The notes: generated by a model from the letters alone, not told the origin. A DNA stretch of 64,000 nucleotides from Lampris incognitus (GCF_029633865.1 NC_079211.1:148646050-148710049); one strand, 5' to 3'; counted from the stretch's first letter, positions 9,873 through 21,510 are shown. Translations and numbers: made by a program.

Positions 9873-11066
9873 GACCCAGGCTTGCACTGTCTCATAACTT
9901 ACTTGACTCACTGGATTGTTTTGCTCCTTATTTGTTGAGCACTTTCCCTACCGTTGAGTCTTTCTTTTAACCAAGTTCTATATATCTCTTGTACCTTAGA
10001 AGAAGGAAGAATCAACACACACACACACACACAGACAGTCTGCTTGTTTGGCCGCCTGAACCTTTTGGCTGTCTGATGTGGTTCTCACCTGCCATTGCGA
10101 CTGGATGTGTACCAACAGAACCTGCAGAATCGGGCTCGTCTTCAAGGATCGGGTTCAAGCTGGCCCAGATTTCCCATGCTCCTCTGTTCCAGATAACCTG
10201 ACACGAACATACGCCGCCACGCCGCCCGCCGCTGTCACTAGACCCAGGCTGTCCAGGCCCGGTCAGCAGTAATGGAAGGAGAAACACAACCCTGGTCCCA
10301 AGTGGAGCATCTTGTCCTACATGCAGTCGCTCTGTGTGTGCGTGTGTTTGTGTGTGTGCAATCGTGACGAGGCGTCCCGTTGCGTTACCTAACCGCATCT
10401 CTCCTTCAGTGTTATGTCACCGCCCATTCCTAAATTGTGCAGCCCTTCTTCTTGTGAGTTGTGAGGTGCACAGCGTCCCGAAACCCTCTTTTGTACTTTT
10501 CAGTTCCCCCTGCTTGTTAGCCTCAGTCGGGCACAGAGGATGTGCTCCGTGAGAGGTGTGGGACGAGGGGACGCCTGCTGGTTTCCTCTCATTCCGTATC
10601 TACTCGGGCCCGTCGGACTTTACTGCGCTGTCGTTCATGAGAAGATAAAATGGGGGGGGAAATACAAAATCCATGACAACCTGGTTGCGTAAGTGTGCAC
10701 ATCCTTTTATAACTGGGGGTGTGGCTGTGTTCAGCATTAACCAGTCACGTTCAAACTCACGTTGAAGCGGGTGAAGACAACGTTTAGACACCCCCCACCC
10801 CCACCCCCCAGTGCCTCCAAGTGTTTTTATTCGCACTGTTGTCACAAAGACAGTGATTGCTTTCTGTTCGTTAGCAGCCTTGTTACTGTCCGCAGCAGGA
10901 GATAAGAGTACGAATCCCGGTTTGAACTAGAAAACCTGATCTCAGGGCGGTGATAGAGGCAGAGTGAAGGCTCGGTTAGTGTTAATACGGAGGCAGGTTG
11001 GGTTACTTACTGATCCAGTAGAAAGAATGCCAACTGAATGCCGGTTTGGACCCCTCTCAAGTGCCG
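9873..11066. other. intergenic sequence with small CA/TG runs
   Basis: Contains short (CA)n at 10014-10033 and a TG run at 10333-10360. No domain-bearing ORF and no obvious mobile element. Confidence 0.5.
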
Positions 11067-12692
11067 GTGTTGTGTCGAACTCTGTTTCCCCGTCAAGATC
11101 CGTTTCCCCCAGCCAGAGTTCGATACAACACAGGGACTCTTGATTAACCTCAACCTAACCTTAACCCTAACCTCAACCTAACCCTAGACTTAACCTAATG
11201 CTTACCTTAAGCTAACCCTAACCTTAACCTAATGCTTACCTTAACCTAACCCTAACCTTAACCTAACCCAAGATTTAATCAAACCTCAAACTAACCCTAG
11301 ACTTAACCTAATGCTTACCTTAACCTAACCCTAACCTTAACCTAATGCTTACCTTAACCTAATGCTTACCTTAACCTAACCCTAACCTTAACCTAACCCA
11401 AACTTAATCGAACCTCAACCTAACCCTAGACTTAACCTAATGCTTACCTTAACCTAACCTTAACCTTAATCTAACCTCAACCTAACACTAATTTCAACCT
11501 AACCATAGACTTAACCTAATGCTTACCTTAACCTAACCTTAACCTTAATCTAACCTCAACCTAACACTAATCTCAACCTAACCCTAGACTTAACCTAATG
11601 CTTACCTTAACCTAACCTTAACCTTAATCTAACCTCAACCTAATGCTTACCTTAACCTAACCTTAACCTTAATCTAACCTCAACCTAACACTAATCTCAA
11701 CCTAACCCTAGACTTAACCTAATGCTTACCTTAACCTAACCTTAACCTTAATCTAACCTCAACCTAACACTAATCTCAACCTAACCCTAGACTTAACCTA
11801 ATGCCTACCTTAACCTAACCTTAAACTTAATCTAACCTCAACCTAATGCTTACCTTAACCTAACCTTAACCTTAATCTAACCTCAACCTAACCCTAACCT
11901 CAACCTAACCCTAGACCTAACCTAATGCTTACTTTAACCTAACCTTAACTGTAATCTAACCTCAACCTAACCCTAACCTCAACCTAACCCTAGACCTAAC
12001 CTAATGCTTACCTTAACCTTAATCTAACCTCAACCTAACCCTAGACTTAACCTTAACCTAACCTAACCTTAACCTAATGCTTACCTCAGCCTAACCCTAG
12101 ACTTAACCTAATGCTTACCGTAACCCAACCCTAACCTTAACCTAATGCTTACCTTAACCTAACCCTAACAATCTAATCTCAACCTAACCCTACACTTAAC
12201 CTAATGCTTACCTTAACCTAACCCTAACCTAACCTCAACCTAATCCTAACCTTAACCGAATGCTAACCTTAACCTAACGCTTACTTCAACCTAACCCTAG
12301 ACTTAACCTAATGCTTACCTTAACCTAACCCTAACCTTAATCTAACCTCAACCTTACCCTAGACTTAACCTAATGCTTACCTTAACCTAACCCTAACAAT
12401 CTAATCTCAACCTAACCCTAGACTTAACCTAATGCTTACCTTAACCTAACCCTAACCTAACCTCAACCTAACCCTAACCTTAACCGAATGCTAACCTTAA
12501 CCTAACCCTAGACTTAACCTAATGCTTACCTTAACCTAACCCTAACAATCTAACCTCAACCTAATCCTAGACTTAACCTAATGCTTACCTTAACCTAATC
12601 GTAACCGACAGTTAACCTGTTTCCATGCAAACGCTTTCGTCTGGCTAGGAGGAAACAGATCTCGACAGGGAAACAAGAATTCGATACAACAC
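11067..12692. mobile_element. TIR element filled with telomere-like tandem array
   Basis: The ends are long inverted repeats: 11067-~11117 ('gtgttgtgtcgaactctg...') and the reverse complement of ~12640-12692 ('...gaattcgatacaacac') align over ~50 bp with few mismatches, including a shared 'gtttccc' and 'ggctgg' core. The left end also has its own internal hairpin ('gtgtcgaactctg' against 'cagagttcgatacaac'). Between the ends lies the hexamer-derived array. No transposase is visible, so this is a non-autonomous DNA transposon-like unit. The target duplication is not clear. Confidence 0.7.
11138..12608 (+). repeat. degenerate telomere-like array (CTAACC/TTAACC/CTCAACC)
   Basis: About 1.47 kb built from 6-7 bp words such as 'cctaaccctaac', 'ttaacc' and 'ctcaacc', which are one or two changes from the vertebrate telomeric C-strand repeat CCCTAA. 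Higher-order blocks of ~70-120 bp containing 'gacttaacctaatgcttacc' recur many times. Confidence 0.93.
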
Positions 12693-13142
12693 TAGAGCTG
12701 GCTCCATTGAGTGAATGCCTGTCCGAGGTTCACTCTTGTTTTAGCCTCCACTCCATCACTCTCCCCCTTTGCCTTCTTTGAATTCATGAAAAGCCAGAAA
12801 ACGTCTGCATGATGCCTCAGTCTGTGACCGGGAGTGAAGAGGATCAGTCACATACCCGCCATTCCACTCTGTATTTTCACTTCTCACGCCATTTCTGAGT
12901 TTGGCTCTCGTTTGGGCTCTTCGTGCCCTCAACTCACCCCTGCACTTTAACTCATAACACGTCTCCCGTTTGAGGCCCAAGCTGACCGAGAGATCCGACA
13001 AAGAACTGATGAAGTTTTCTAAATACCAACGAGAGGGGCATTCATTTAATCTTATTCATTAGAAAATGTATTTTTCCAAAATCCAATCCCCCCCCAGTAA
13101 GAAAATCAGTGTGACATGATGCTTTCCTAAAGATCACATGCT
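12693..13142. other. intergenic sequence, no gene seen
   Basis: An 81-residue minus-strand ORF (12756-13001) has no recognisable motif. Nothing else is supported. Confidence 0.5.
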
Positions 13143-13154
13143 AATAGGCCTGTG

Positions 13155-13520
13155 AATTGGTGAGAATCTGGCGATACAATACGTATCACGATACAGGGGT
13201 TACGAGTCAATATATGGTGATATATTGCAATACTGTGAGAAAGGCGATATATCACTATTTCCTAGGCCTGTGTTCTTTGTGCTTATGCTACTTCCTGTCT
13301 CAGTTTACGTTGTTGGGTTGGAGTGGAAGAGTCAAATGGCTGAAGATAGATTACAACACCGTTATCTAGCGGTGGTGGGGTTACACACAAAACAAAAGGT
13401 TTGTCACGAACCTTCACATGTAAACAATTAAAAATCCATATAGTGGTTTTGAGAATCGATACAGTATCACAAAAGACAACATCGCCATACTCAAGTGTAT
13501 CGATATTTTCTTACACCCCC
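13155..13520 (+). mobile_element. repeat element B, uninterrupted copy
   Basis: The segment from 'gtgagaatctggcgatac' to 'gtatcgatattttcttacac' has terminal inverted similarity and matches, in the opposite orientation, the element split by the RTE LINE at 27768-27846 / 30261-30415. Shared words include 'ggttggagtggaagagtc' and 'aggaagta' (reverse). The site 'ccatatagtggttttgagaa' here is the intact equivalent of the RTE insertion point. Confidence 0.7.
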
Positions 13521-14061
13521 CTCCATGCTAAACTGTCAATAATGTGCTTTTCTGCTTTTTTATTTTTTTTTAAATGTTCTTCTTATTGCCATCTTAGTTG
13601 TGTTAGTCGTATCGGCCACAATGCCAGCGACGGTACAATATCCTGCTGCAATATTTATAGCACGCTTACCTCACGGTGGCCTTGGGAAGGCTGCGGACGG
13701 TTCGACGTGGATCAGTCGATCCAGTGTCTGACCTGTAAGTAAATTCCTCCGTCACACTGAAACCGACACTTAGCAGGAGAAGAGGATGATGTAAGTGTCT
13801 ATTCAGGGCAAGAGAGATAACATGACCGACACTGTTGCTCACCGTAAGACAGGAAAAGCAGCCTCGTCTAGGTTACAAGACACCCCACCCTTCGCACAAC
13901 AAGCCGGGGGCGCATTAAACATTTACGTTTGATAAACAACAGGGGGAAACGACGGGCCCCCGGTACAAGCCATGCCTTCGTTACGAGAGGCGGCCTTTTA
14001 TTAAGTGTCGACTGGAAGAGACTGTTGGTTTAATCGGCAGCACTTTACAGCAAGGCCTAAT
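13521..14061. other. intergenic sequence, no gene seen
   Basis: A 113-residue plus-strand ORF (13401-13742) overlaps element B and has no domain. Nothing else is supported. Confidence 0.5.
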
Positions 14062-14072
14062 TTATGAAGGGT

Positions 14073-14518
14073 GTATTTCTTTTCTTTTTTTTGGGGGGGG
14101 GGTTCTCCCCAATTGTATCGGGCCAATTACCCCACTCTTCCGAGCCGTCCCGGTCTCTGCTCCACCTCCTCTGCTGATCCGGGGAGGGCTGCAGACTACC
14201 ACAGGCCTCCTCCCATACATGTGGAGTCACCAGCCGCTTCTTTTCTCCTGACAGTGAGGAGTTTCACCAGGGGGACGTAGCGCGTGGGAGGATCACGCTA
14301 TTCACCCCAGTTCCCCCCCCCGAACAGGTGCCCCGACCGACCAGAGGAGGCGCTAGTGCAGCGACCAGGACACACACCCACATCCGGCTTCCCACCCGCA
14401 GACACAGCCAATTGTGTCTGTAGGGACGCCCGACCAAGCCGGAGGTAACACCGGGATTCGAACCGGCGATCCCCGTGTTGGTAGGCAACGGAATAGACGG
14501 CTACGCCACCCGGATACC
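14073..14518 (-). mobile_element. SINE1, copy 2, full length, with 11-bp TSD
   Basis: Reverse-complement copy of the element at 3210-3641, with the B box visible as 'ggattcgaaccgg' in reverse near 14454-14468. 'ttatgaagggt' is duplicated at 14062-14072 and 14519-14529, showing target-primed insertion. Confidence 0.9.
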
Positions 14519-14639
14519 TTATGAAGGGTTTAATAAGTGGTTACCGTTTACGTCACTGATAAAGGTGTAATGGATGAGTGATAAGATGCTATAACACATT
14601 GATGAAAAGAGTTCGGGTTTCAAGGACGAGGAGCCCACA

Positions 14640-16080
14640 TGGGGTCAATATGGGAGAGTCTCCGCCGACTTCCTCTCAGAGATCACGTGATAAAACGAAG
14701 CTAGCCGAACCACCGACCCCTGCCACCGTCACTGCTGTTGCTACAGCATGAACGTCGACTTTTATGAGTGCATTGCGTGACATTTTCAGTTCGTGTTATT
14801 TGTACGCTCTTCGCTGCAATATCACTTGGCGGTCCTTGCCGGCCACATTGTGTCCGAGAGAACGTCTATGGGCACGCTCATCACGTCATGCGTGTGTGAT
14901 CTGGATCATCGGGGCTCGCCTGTTCCCCATCCCCTGATTGGTGTTTCGGTTCCCCTGCGCCCCCATTCGCCCGAGTGACCCCGGTTGCCCCTGCTTTGCT
15001 CACCTGTTCCCCTTTCTCTGGCTGGCTGTTCTGTTCCTGCCCTGTGCTGCGCGCCTGCGCCCAATCTCCCCGATTGGCTCCCCTACGTGTATGCCCCCAC
15101 CCCCGGTTGCCCGGGCTCCTTGCCGGGTCGCCTCACAGAGACACACACTGAGACACACGTGTTGACTCTTGGTCGCCACGTCCCGTTCCGAGCCGTGCCT
15201 GCTGTCTGTAAGTACTTTGTTTAATTAAAGTGTTGTTCTAGCCCAGTGTTTCTCAACCGGGGGTCCGCGGACCCCTAGTGGTCCGTGGTGTAATTGCAAG
15301 GGGTCCGTGAAAATAAAATATCTTTAAAAAAAAAGATCCTATGACATTTATAGAAATAGGATTATTTTACTCAAATGTGACTGAGACCTTTATCTACCTA
15401 AACTATAAAGGGTAACAGGACTTTTTTCTCTAATTACATCTGTTTCACAAGTGTAATTTATTGTATCTTAATAAGAGATCTCGCTCCCGTTTGCATTGTT
15501 AAAAGTTACTGAATACATATTCTGTGTTGTTACATATATCTGAAAGTTACTGAATACATATTCTGTCTTGTTACATATATCTGAAAGTTACTGAATACAT
15601 ATTCTGTTTTGTTACATATATCTGAAAGTTACTGAATACATATTCTGTTTTGTTACATATATCTGAAAGTTACTGAATACATATTCTGTTTTGTTACATA
15701 TATCTGAAAGTTACTGAATACATATTCTGTTTTGTTACATATATCTGAAAGTTACTGAATACATATTCTGTTTTGTTAACTATATCTGAAAGTTACTGCA
15801 TAAGAATTCTGTTTTGTTAACTATATCTAAGTTACAACTGAAAGCTCTTATTTTTGCCCCAAAGAGTGAATAAATGCTATAATGCAATTTAAAATGCAGT
15901 TTCTACTGTTTCTATCAAATTGCAACCCCCCCTCCCCCAAGATCAGGTGGAGGGGTCCTCAGGGGAGATCAAAAATACGCAGGGGGTCCAGGACCCCAAA
16001 AAGGTTGAGAACCACTGTCCTAGCCCAATCTGTCTCTGAGCCGTGCATTTGGGTCCTCCGTTCCTGCTCCCGGCGTGACA
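14640..16080 (+). mobile_element. possible solo LTR of a Gypsy-type retrotransposon, split by a hAT MITE
   Basis: GC-rich sequence ending 'gtgcatttgggtcctccg ... cggcgtgaca' at 16080 resembles the 3' end of fish Gypsy LTRs, with 'ttaattaaagtgttg' (a possible polyadenylation-type region) before the hAT element at 15244. The 5' boundary is uncertain and no gag/pol is next to it, so a solo LTR is inferred. Confidence 0.4.
15244..16017. mobile_element. hAT-Charlie-like MITE with internal 41-bp tandem repeats
   Basis: Inverted termini are 'cagtgtttctcaacc' and the complement of 'ggttgagaaccactg', the classic hAT end sequence, with 'ggtcc' motifs nearby at both ends. An 8-bp duplication with one change, 'ttctagcc' (15236-15243) and 'tcctagcc' (16018-16025), flanks it. 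Inside, 15505-15830 is a tandem array of a ~41-bp unit (starts 'tgaaagttactgaatac', ~8 copies). No transposase ORF. Confidence 0.9.
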
Positions 16081-16935
16081 CATCAGGAGCCAGGAACCCT
16101 TTCATTTCATGAAATGGCGTTTCCCCCAGCCCACAGCAGTGCAACACAAACAGTGGCGCCCCCAAGGGGTGGCCACGGCCACCCTGATACTATCCCTGGC
16201 CCCCCCCAGCCACGAGTCGCATATGCAGAATATGCTTCTGATTATGCATAATATGCTTCTATCTGATATCTTACATTAGGGGCTGTTCATTTAAATCAAT
16301 AATGTATATTTTTCTTAACTCTCATATTGACAGTTTTCCACTAGCCTATACAGTACACTACAACAGCAGCATAGAATTCCCGAAATCCAGTCATGGCTTT
16401 TGGTTTTGGTGTGCCACCCCAAGATTTTCAGTGGCCCCATTTGGCCCCCCTATGAAACATTTCTGGGGGCGCCACTGGACACAAAGACAAAAACACATAT
16501 CCAAAAACTAAAAGAACACACATATCCACACTAACACATACTATATATAACTAAACAGAAAAAAATCCCTGTCCAGGAGAACGAACGCCAGCCAGGATGA
16601 CTGTGGGAACTGCCGGTCCGCATGGGCTAGCAGTTAGCTTAGCCTGCCCCCTTCCGCGTCCTGTCAGACCGCCCTCGGTGTTTCCTCATCGGGCACAGCT
16701 CCAGGCAGGGGCCGTGGTCCCCGGGCCCACCGCATGCAGCAGACCAGGCCCTCCCAGCTGACCCAGCGCCAGCTCTCCCAGCCAGACACCCTCGACACAC
16801 CTCCCCGCACCCCACACGACGACATCAGAAACGCCACAGTCAACGCCAGGCGAGGCCGCAGCACATGTGAATTCGTGCCGCCACCTCCCCACAGCGGTAC
16901 TAGGTGAGGCCGCTGCGAACATGGACTCACGGCAC
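16079..16935 (+). mobile_element. repeat element A, copy 2, interrupted by a MITE
   Basis: Matches the ends of the element at 7556-9405 but holds only a trace of the 18-bp minisatellite (~16510-16540). The hairpin region is shortened. A 327-bp MITE (16151-16477) is inserted at a position that is empty in copy 1. Confidence 0.75.
16151..16477. mobile_element. hAT-like MITE with 'cagtggcgccccca' termini
   Basis: The left end 'cagtggcgccccca' and the right end 'tgggggcgccactg' are exact inverted repeats. The flanks 'aacacaaa' and 'gacacaaa' form an 8-bp duplication with one change. Copy 1 of element A contains the unoccupied site 'caacacaaagacacaaac' (~7653), which independently confirms the boundaries. 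No ORF of note. Confidence 0.9.
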
Positions 16936-17479
16936 CATCCCCATCGCATCGGTGTGGGGTCATATTGACCAAATTTGGGCTCCCAACCTAGCAGCCCAAC
17001 AGGTCTTTTTATTAATGTGTTATAACATCTTATTGCTGATTTATTTAAGCAATAAGACTAAATGGTAAGACACAAGAGGGTGTTCTAGTGATGTGGTCAC
17101 AGGCAGGAGCCGAAGGCAAGGGCCCTGTTTCTCACAATGGCGCACAACGACCTTGAGTTTTCCATCGCTTTGACAAAGTGAAGAGAGGAACCCCTAGAAA
17201 CGCTGCTTTTGATGAGTCCCTCGGCCAAAGAAATAGTTCCACCACAAGTGGCTTGTTGCTATGCAATCAACTACAAACTCCAAGCAGTAAAGTGGAGACA
17301 GACGTCGCTCGCATAACTTAGCCAATAACACTTGCTACAGACATGGGCGTCAGTTGTTCTGAAAGGTGCTGGGGACAAGAGCGGGCTCGACACGCTCGCA
17401 CCTGTTTTAAAGCACAACGCAAATGGAGGGCTACAAAACTTTCCAACCACCTTGAAGGGCTGAAGGGTCTCATGAAATG
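16936..17479. other. intergenic sequence, no gene seen
   Basis: No domain-bearing ORF or recognisable repeat. Confidence 0.5.
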
Positions 17480-19228
17480 TTTTTAACCTGGCAGTTAAAA
17501 GTGCATGTACTAATTTATTTTTCAGGTCTTATAGCTAAACATAAACATGACTCCAGACGCCTCTTCGTTATTATTCTGCACACCACAAATCCTCCCCTAC
17601 TTTTTACGGAGGCCTCGGTTGATGAATGTGAAGCGTCTTTATCATTTTTCTCCAATAAGGTTCAAGCTGTTAGGAATGCAATTATCCCTCCGTCTCAAAC
17701 TCTCCCTGACCTTCGTTATAAAACGCCTTGCACCCTGCTAGCATGTAAGTCAATCACTACTATGCATCTAACCAATGTCATTAGCAAAATGAATTTATCC
17801 TCCTGTTCACTGGACAGTCTTCCAACTCACTTTTTTAAAGAAATATTCAGTCTCCCCAGCTGTCCTAGCCATTATCAGTTCCTCACTTTTGTCTGATCAA
17901 GTGCCTGATTGGTTTAAATCTGCTATAGTTCAACCACGTCTCCAAAAGCCATCTCTTGACCTGTTTTAAATAACTTCTGGCCAATATCTAAACTTCCCTG
18001 CCTGGCTAAGGTCTTGGAAAAAATAGTTGCTGGGCAGCTTATCGATCATATGAATGGCAACGGGCTCTTTGATAAATTTCAGTCAGGTTTTAAATACAGT
18101 ACCCATTAGAGTTACCAATGATATTCTTTTAGCATCTGACGATGGCTAGTCGTCTGTCTTTTTGCTTTTAGAGCTTACTGCAGCTTTTTATCCAGTTGAC
18201 CATGGGATTTTAATTGAACGTCTTAAGGATTGGGTTGGCATATAAGGTATACATTTAGATTGGTTTGATTCCTATCTTTCTAATAGGAAATTCTGTGTGG
18301 CAGTTGGTGACTTTAAAGCCTCCATCTCCCATTTTCCCATGGAGTGCATCAAGGCTCAGTCCTTGGCCCTTTATTATTCTCCATTTATATGTTAGTTCTA
18401 GGTCAAATCTTTCATAAGTACAATATCAGTTTCCATTTTTATGTGGATCACTCCCAGATCTATTTCTCGTTTGACTCCAACAACACAACTGGTCAAAATG
18501 CAATCCCATCTTACATGTGTTAAAACTGGCTCTTTCAAAACTTTCTTTAGTTAAATTCTGATAAATCAGGGGGCATTATCATAGGTTCAGACCCCACCAG
18601 CAAGCACTTCTCTCATTTTAGGTTCTCTTTCCTACTGCATCAAAACTCAGTGTAGAAATCTGGGTGTTATCTTAGATAAAAACAACTTTGACCAACAGAC
18701 GAAGTCAGTTGTTCAATCATGCTTTCTGCAACTTCGTAATATCACAAAAATTAGGTCTTTTTTATCCGCTAAGAATCTGGAACTGTCATCCATGCTTTCA
18801 CTACATCCCGCTTAGACTACTGTAACTTGCTGTATTCTTGTCTCACTCAATATAACCTCTCCAAACTCCAACTAGTTCAAAATGCTGCAGCAAGACTACT
18901 TGTAAAATCCAAAAAAAGGAGTCCACATAACACCTAGTTTAGCATCTCTATATTGGTTATCTGTGTGTTTTAGAAGTGATTTTAAAATTCTAATGATTAC
19001 CTTTTTGCCCCTAATTATGTCACTGATTTACTAACCCCTTACGAGCCTAGATGTAGCCTAACATCCTTCAGCAGAGGTCTGTTAGTAATTCCTAGGTCAA
19101 GGCTGAAAACCAGAGGAGACAGAGCCTTTGGAGTCAGGTCCCTATGACTCTGGAATGACCCACCGGAGGAGATCAGGCACGCTAGCTCTGTTTCTTCTTT
19201 TAAAAGGCTCTTAAAAATACGCTTTTTG
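17480..19228 (+). pseudogene. L2-like LINE, decayed reverse transcriptase
   Basis: Conceptual reading in shifting frames recovers LINE reverse-transcriptase landmarks in order. A linker 'MNLSSCSLDSLPTHFFKE' lies in the 139-residue ORF ending at 17896. 'LFDKFQSGF' and 'VTNDILLAS' equivalents are near 18068-18140, a 'DHGILIERLKDWVGI' segment near 18200-18240, and a degraded 'LYYSPFIC' catalytic-region start near 18370. Several frameshifts and stops show it is dead. The pattern fits the L2 clade. The 3' end, at '...ctcttaaaaatacgc' near 19220, abuts a SINE1 fragment. Confidence 0.7.
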
Positions 19229-19231
19229 GGG

Positions 19232-19612
19232 GGTCGCCGGTCTGAATCCCAGTGTTACCTCCGGCTTGGTCGAGTGTCCCTACAGACACAATTGGCCGTG
19301 TCTGTAGGTGGGAAGCCGGATGTGGGTGTGTGTCGTGGTCGCTGCACTAGCACCTCCTCTGGTCGGTCAGGGCGCCCATTCGAGGGGGAGGGGGAACTGG
19401 GGGGGGGAATAGCGTGATCCTCCCACGCGCTACGTCCCCCTGGCGAAACTCCTCACTGTCAGGTGAAAAGAAGCGGCTGGTGACTCCACGTATATTGGAG
19501 GAGGCGTGTGGTAGTCTGCAACCCTCCCCGGATCAGCAGAGGGGGTGGAGCAGCGACCGGGACGGCTCTGAAGAGTGGAGTAATTGGTGAAGTACAATGG
19601 GGGAAGGGGGTA
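19232..19612 (+). mobile_element. SINE1, copy 3, 5'-truncated, abutting the L2 LINE end
   Basis: Begins within the head at 'tcgccggtctgaatccc' (B box mutated, 'ggtctgaatcc') and runs through the conserved body to 'gtacaatgggggaaggggg'. The A box is missing. It joins directly to the L2 3' end. Confidence 0.85.
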
Positions 19613-19785
19613 TAATTAAAGTACAAGAATGGGCAGACAAATTTATTTTGCAGTTCACCTTTATTGATAGCCTACATTTAGCAAACCAAAAAAAACAACC
19701 CCCCCTCCCGAATATCCGAATCCCAAAATTGAAACCGAATACCTACCCAACGAATTAATATCTGAATAGCCCCCCCCCCCCCCCG

Positions 19786-19990
19786 GTTCAGGGATGATTG
19801 TTCCTTCCTCAAAAAGATGGCCTCTTTGACTCCCCGTTCAAACCAGTGTTCCTCCCTATCAAGAATGTGCACATCCTCATCCTTGAAAGAGTGGCCACTG
19901 GCCTGTGGATGGGTGGAGACTGCGGAGTCCTGGTCTGACGTGTTGACGTGCATTCCTGTTGATGAAGTAGTGGATTTATAGTCCGTATGA
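19786..19990 (-). mobile_element. inverted terminal fragment of the Penelope-like element
   Basis: The minus strand encodes 'SDQDSAVSTHPQASGHSF' and 'VHILDREEHWFERGVKEA', the C-terminal part of the GIY-YIG region found in direct orientation at 20930-21070. Penelope-like elements commonly insert with such partial inverted copies at the 5' end, so this belongs to the same insertion as 19990-21510. Confidence 0.8.
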
Positions 19991-21080
19991 AATTGCAAAA
20001 TTACCCCACCCTTAGCAATAGGACCACCCTCAACACTGACCAAGTGTGTCTGCTCCTGAAGCTGTGTCTTCAGTCCATGTACTTCACATACAGGGGGCAG
20101 TACTGTAGGCAGAAGCATGGGTGTGCTATGGGTTCCCCAGTCTCACCTATAGTGGCCAGCTTGTATATGGAGGAAGTGGAAAAGAGGCTCTGATGTCCTA
20201 TCCAGGGACACCACCTAGCCATTGGTTCAGGTTTGTGGACGACACCTGGGTTAAAATTAAATCTCAGGACGTACCACATTTCACCGACCACATTAACTCT
20301 GTGGACAACCACATCAGGTTCACCAGGGAGGATGTGGGAAATGACAGGTTAGCCTTCTTAGACTATGAAATTGCAATTGGTGATGGGGGACATTTGATTG
20401 TTGATGTTTACCTTAAACCAACACATACTGATCAGTACTTAAGGTTTGACTCTCATCATCCACTTGAGCACAAACTAGGAGTTATTAGGACGCTGTACGA
20501 CCGAGCTGATAATGTCTCCACCAACACAGCGGCTGGGGAAGGGGAGAAATCCCACATTAAACAGGCCCTGGTTAAGTGTGGTTATCCCAACTGGGCGTTT
20601 GTCAAAGCCAGGAAGACACCCAGACAGTGCACCAGCTGATCGAAGGGAGGAGAAGGACAACAGCTGCCAAAGCATAAACCAGTGGTGATTCCGTATGTGG
20701 TGGGAGTGTCGATAAAGTTGAGACGCATATTTTCCACACACTCAGTTGGTTTCAAACCCCAAAACACACTGCACAAGAAATTGGTCCACCCCAAGGATCG
20801 GATCCCCCGGCACAAACAGAGCAATATAGTGTACACTGTTAAGTGCCGGGAGGATTGCCGTGACTTGTACATTGGGGAAACTAAACAGATGCTAACCAAG
20901 ACGATGGCACAACACAGAATAGCTAACACATCAGGCCAGGACTCTGCAGTCTACACCATCTACACAGTCTACACCCACCTACAGGCCAGTGGCCACTCTT
21001 TCAAAGATGCGGATGTGCACATCCTTGACAGGGAGGAACGCTGGTTTGAATGGGGAGTCAAAGAGGGCCATCTATAATAA
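19990..21080 (+). pseudogene. Penelope-like retroelement: reverse transcriptase and GIY-YIG endonuclease, truncated
   Basis: RT motifs appear as 'GCAMGSPVSPIVASLYMEE' (19987-20193 frame) and 'FRFVDDTWVKI' (20121-20639 frame), the latter holding the catalytic aspartates. After a break, 20682-21077 encodes a GIY-YIG-type nuclease segment, 'VYTVKCREDCRDLYIGETK', then 'VHILDREERWFEWGVKE'. This RT plus GIY-YIG layout is diagnostic of Penelope-like elements. The N-terminal RT half is missing, there are at least two frameshifts, and a 12-bp insertion duplicates 'YTIYTV'. It is inactive. Confidence 0.88.
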
Positions 21081-21285
21081 GAGGTTATGACTATCCCTGA
21101 ACCGGGGGGGGGGGGGCGCTAAGAGTACATCTGTTGCCATCTTACAATGCTGTAATTGCAAACATTCCCAAATCCTCAGTGATGGCCATTGTGTAGCCAT
21201 TCAGTGGCCACACATGGCCATTGAAACTAGTTAATGGTCACGCCTATTTGCATATGAAACTGATCGTTGGTTTCTGTCGTTATGC

Positions 21286-21510
21286 AACTGTATTGTTTAT
21301 AAGGGTGGGATACCTGCAGTCACTGTATTGTTTATAAGGGTGGGGATACCTGCAGTCACTGTATTGTTTATGAGGGTGGGGACACCTGCAGTCACTGTAT
21401 TGTTTATGAGGGTGGGGATAACTGCAGTCAGTTGAGACTGAAGAGGTCACTTAGATGAGTGATGAAACGTTTCTCTCAGTAAACGTTGTGTCCAGATGAA
21501 CTGATTCAAC
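21286..21510 (+). repeat. Penelope-like element 3' region with ~37-bp tandem repeats
   Basis: About four copies of 'tgtattgtttataagggtgg' plus 'atacctgcagtcac' are followed by 'gatgagtgatgaaacgtttc', a terminal motif that recurs in another relic at 52236-52900. Placement directly after the GIY-YIG region supports this being the element's non-coding 3' end. Confidence 0.8.

Noticed and set aside
11138..12608. A true chromosome end
   Set aside because: The array is degenerate, is bounded on both sides by inverted repeats and ordinary DNA, and is not uniform CCCTAA.
21450..21480. Hammerhead ribozyme in the Penelope-like 3' end
   Set aside because: 'gatgagtgatgaaac' resembles the CUGAUGA...GAAA core, and such ribozymes are known in Penelope-like elements. 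The conserved C-U before GAUGA is absent and no stem II can be drawn, so I do not claim it.
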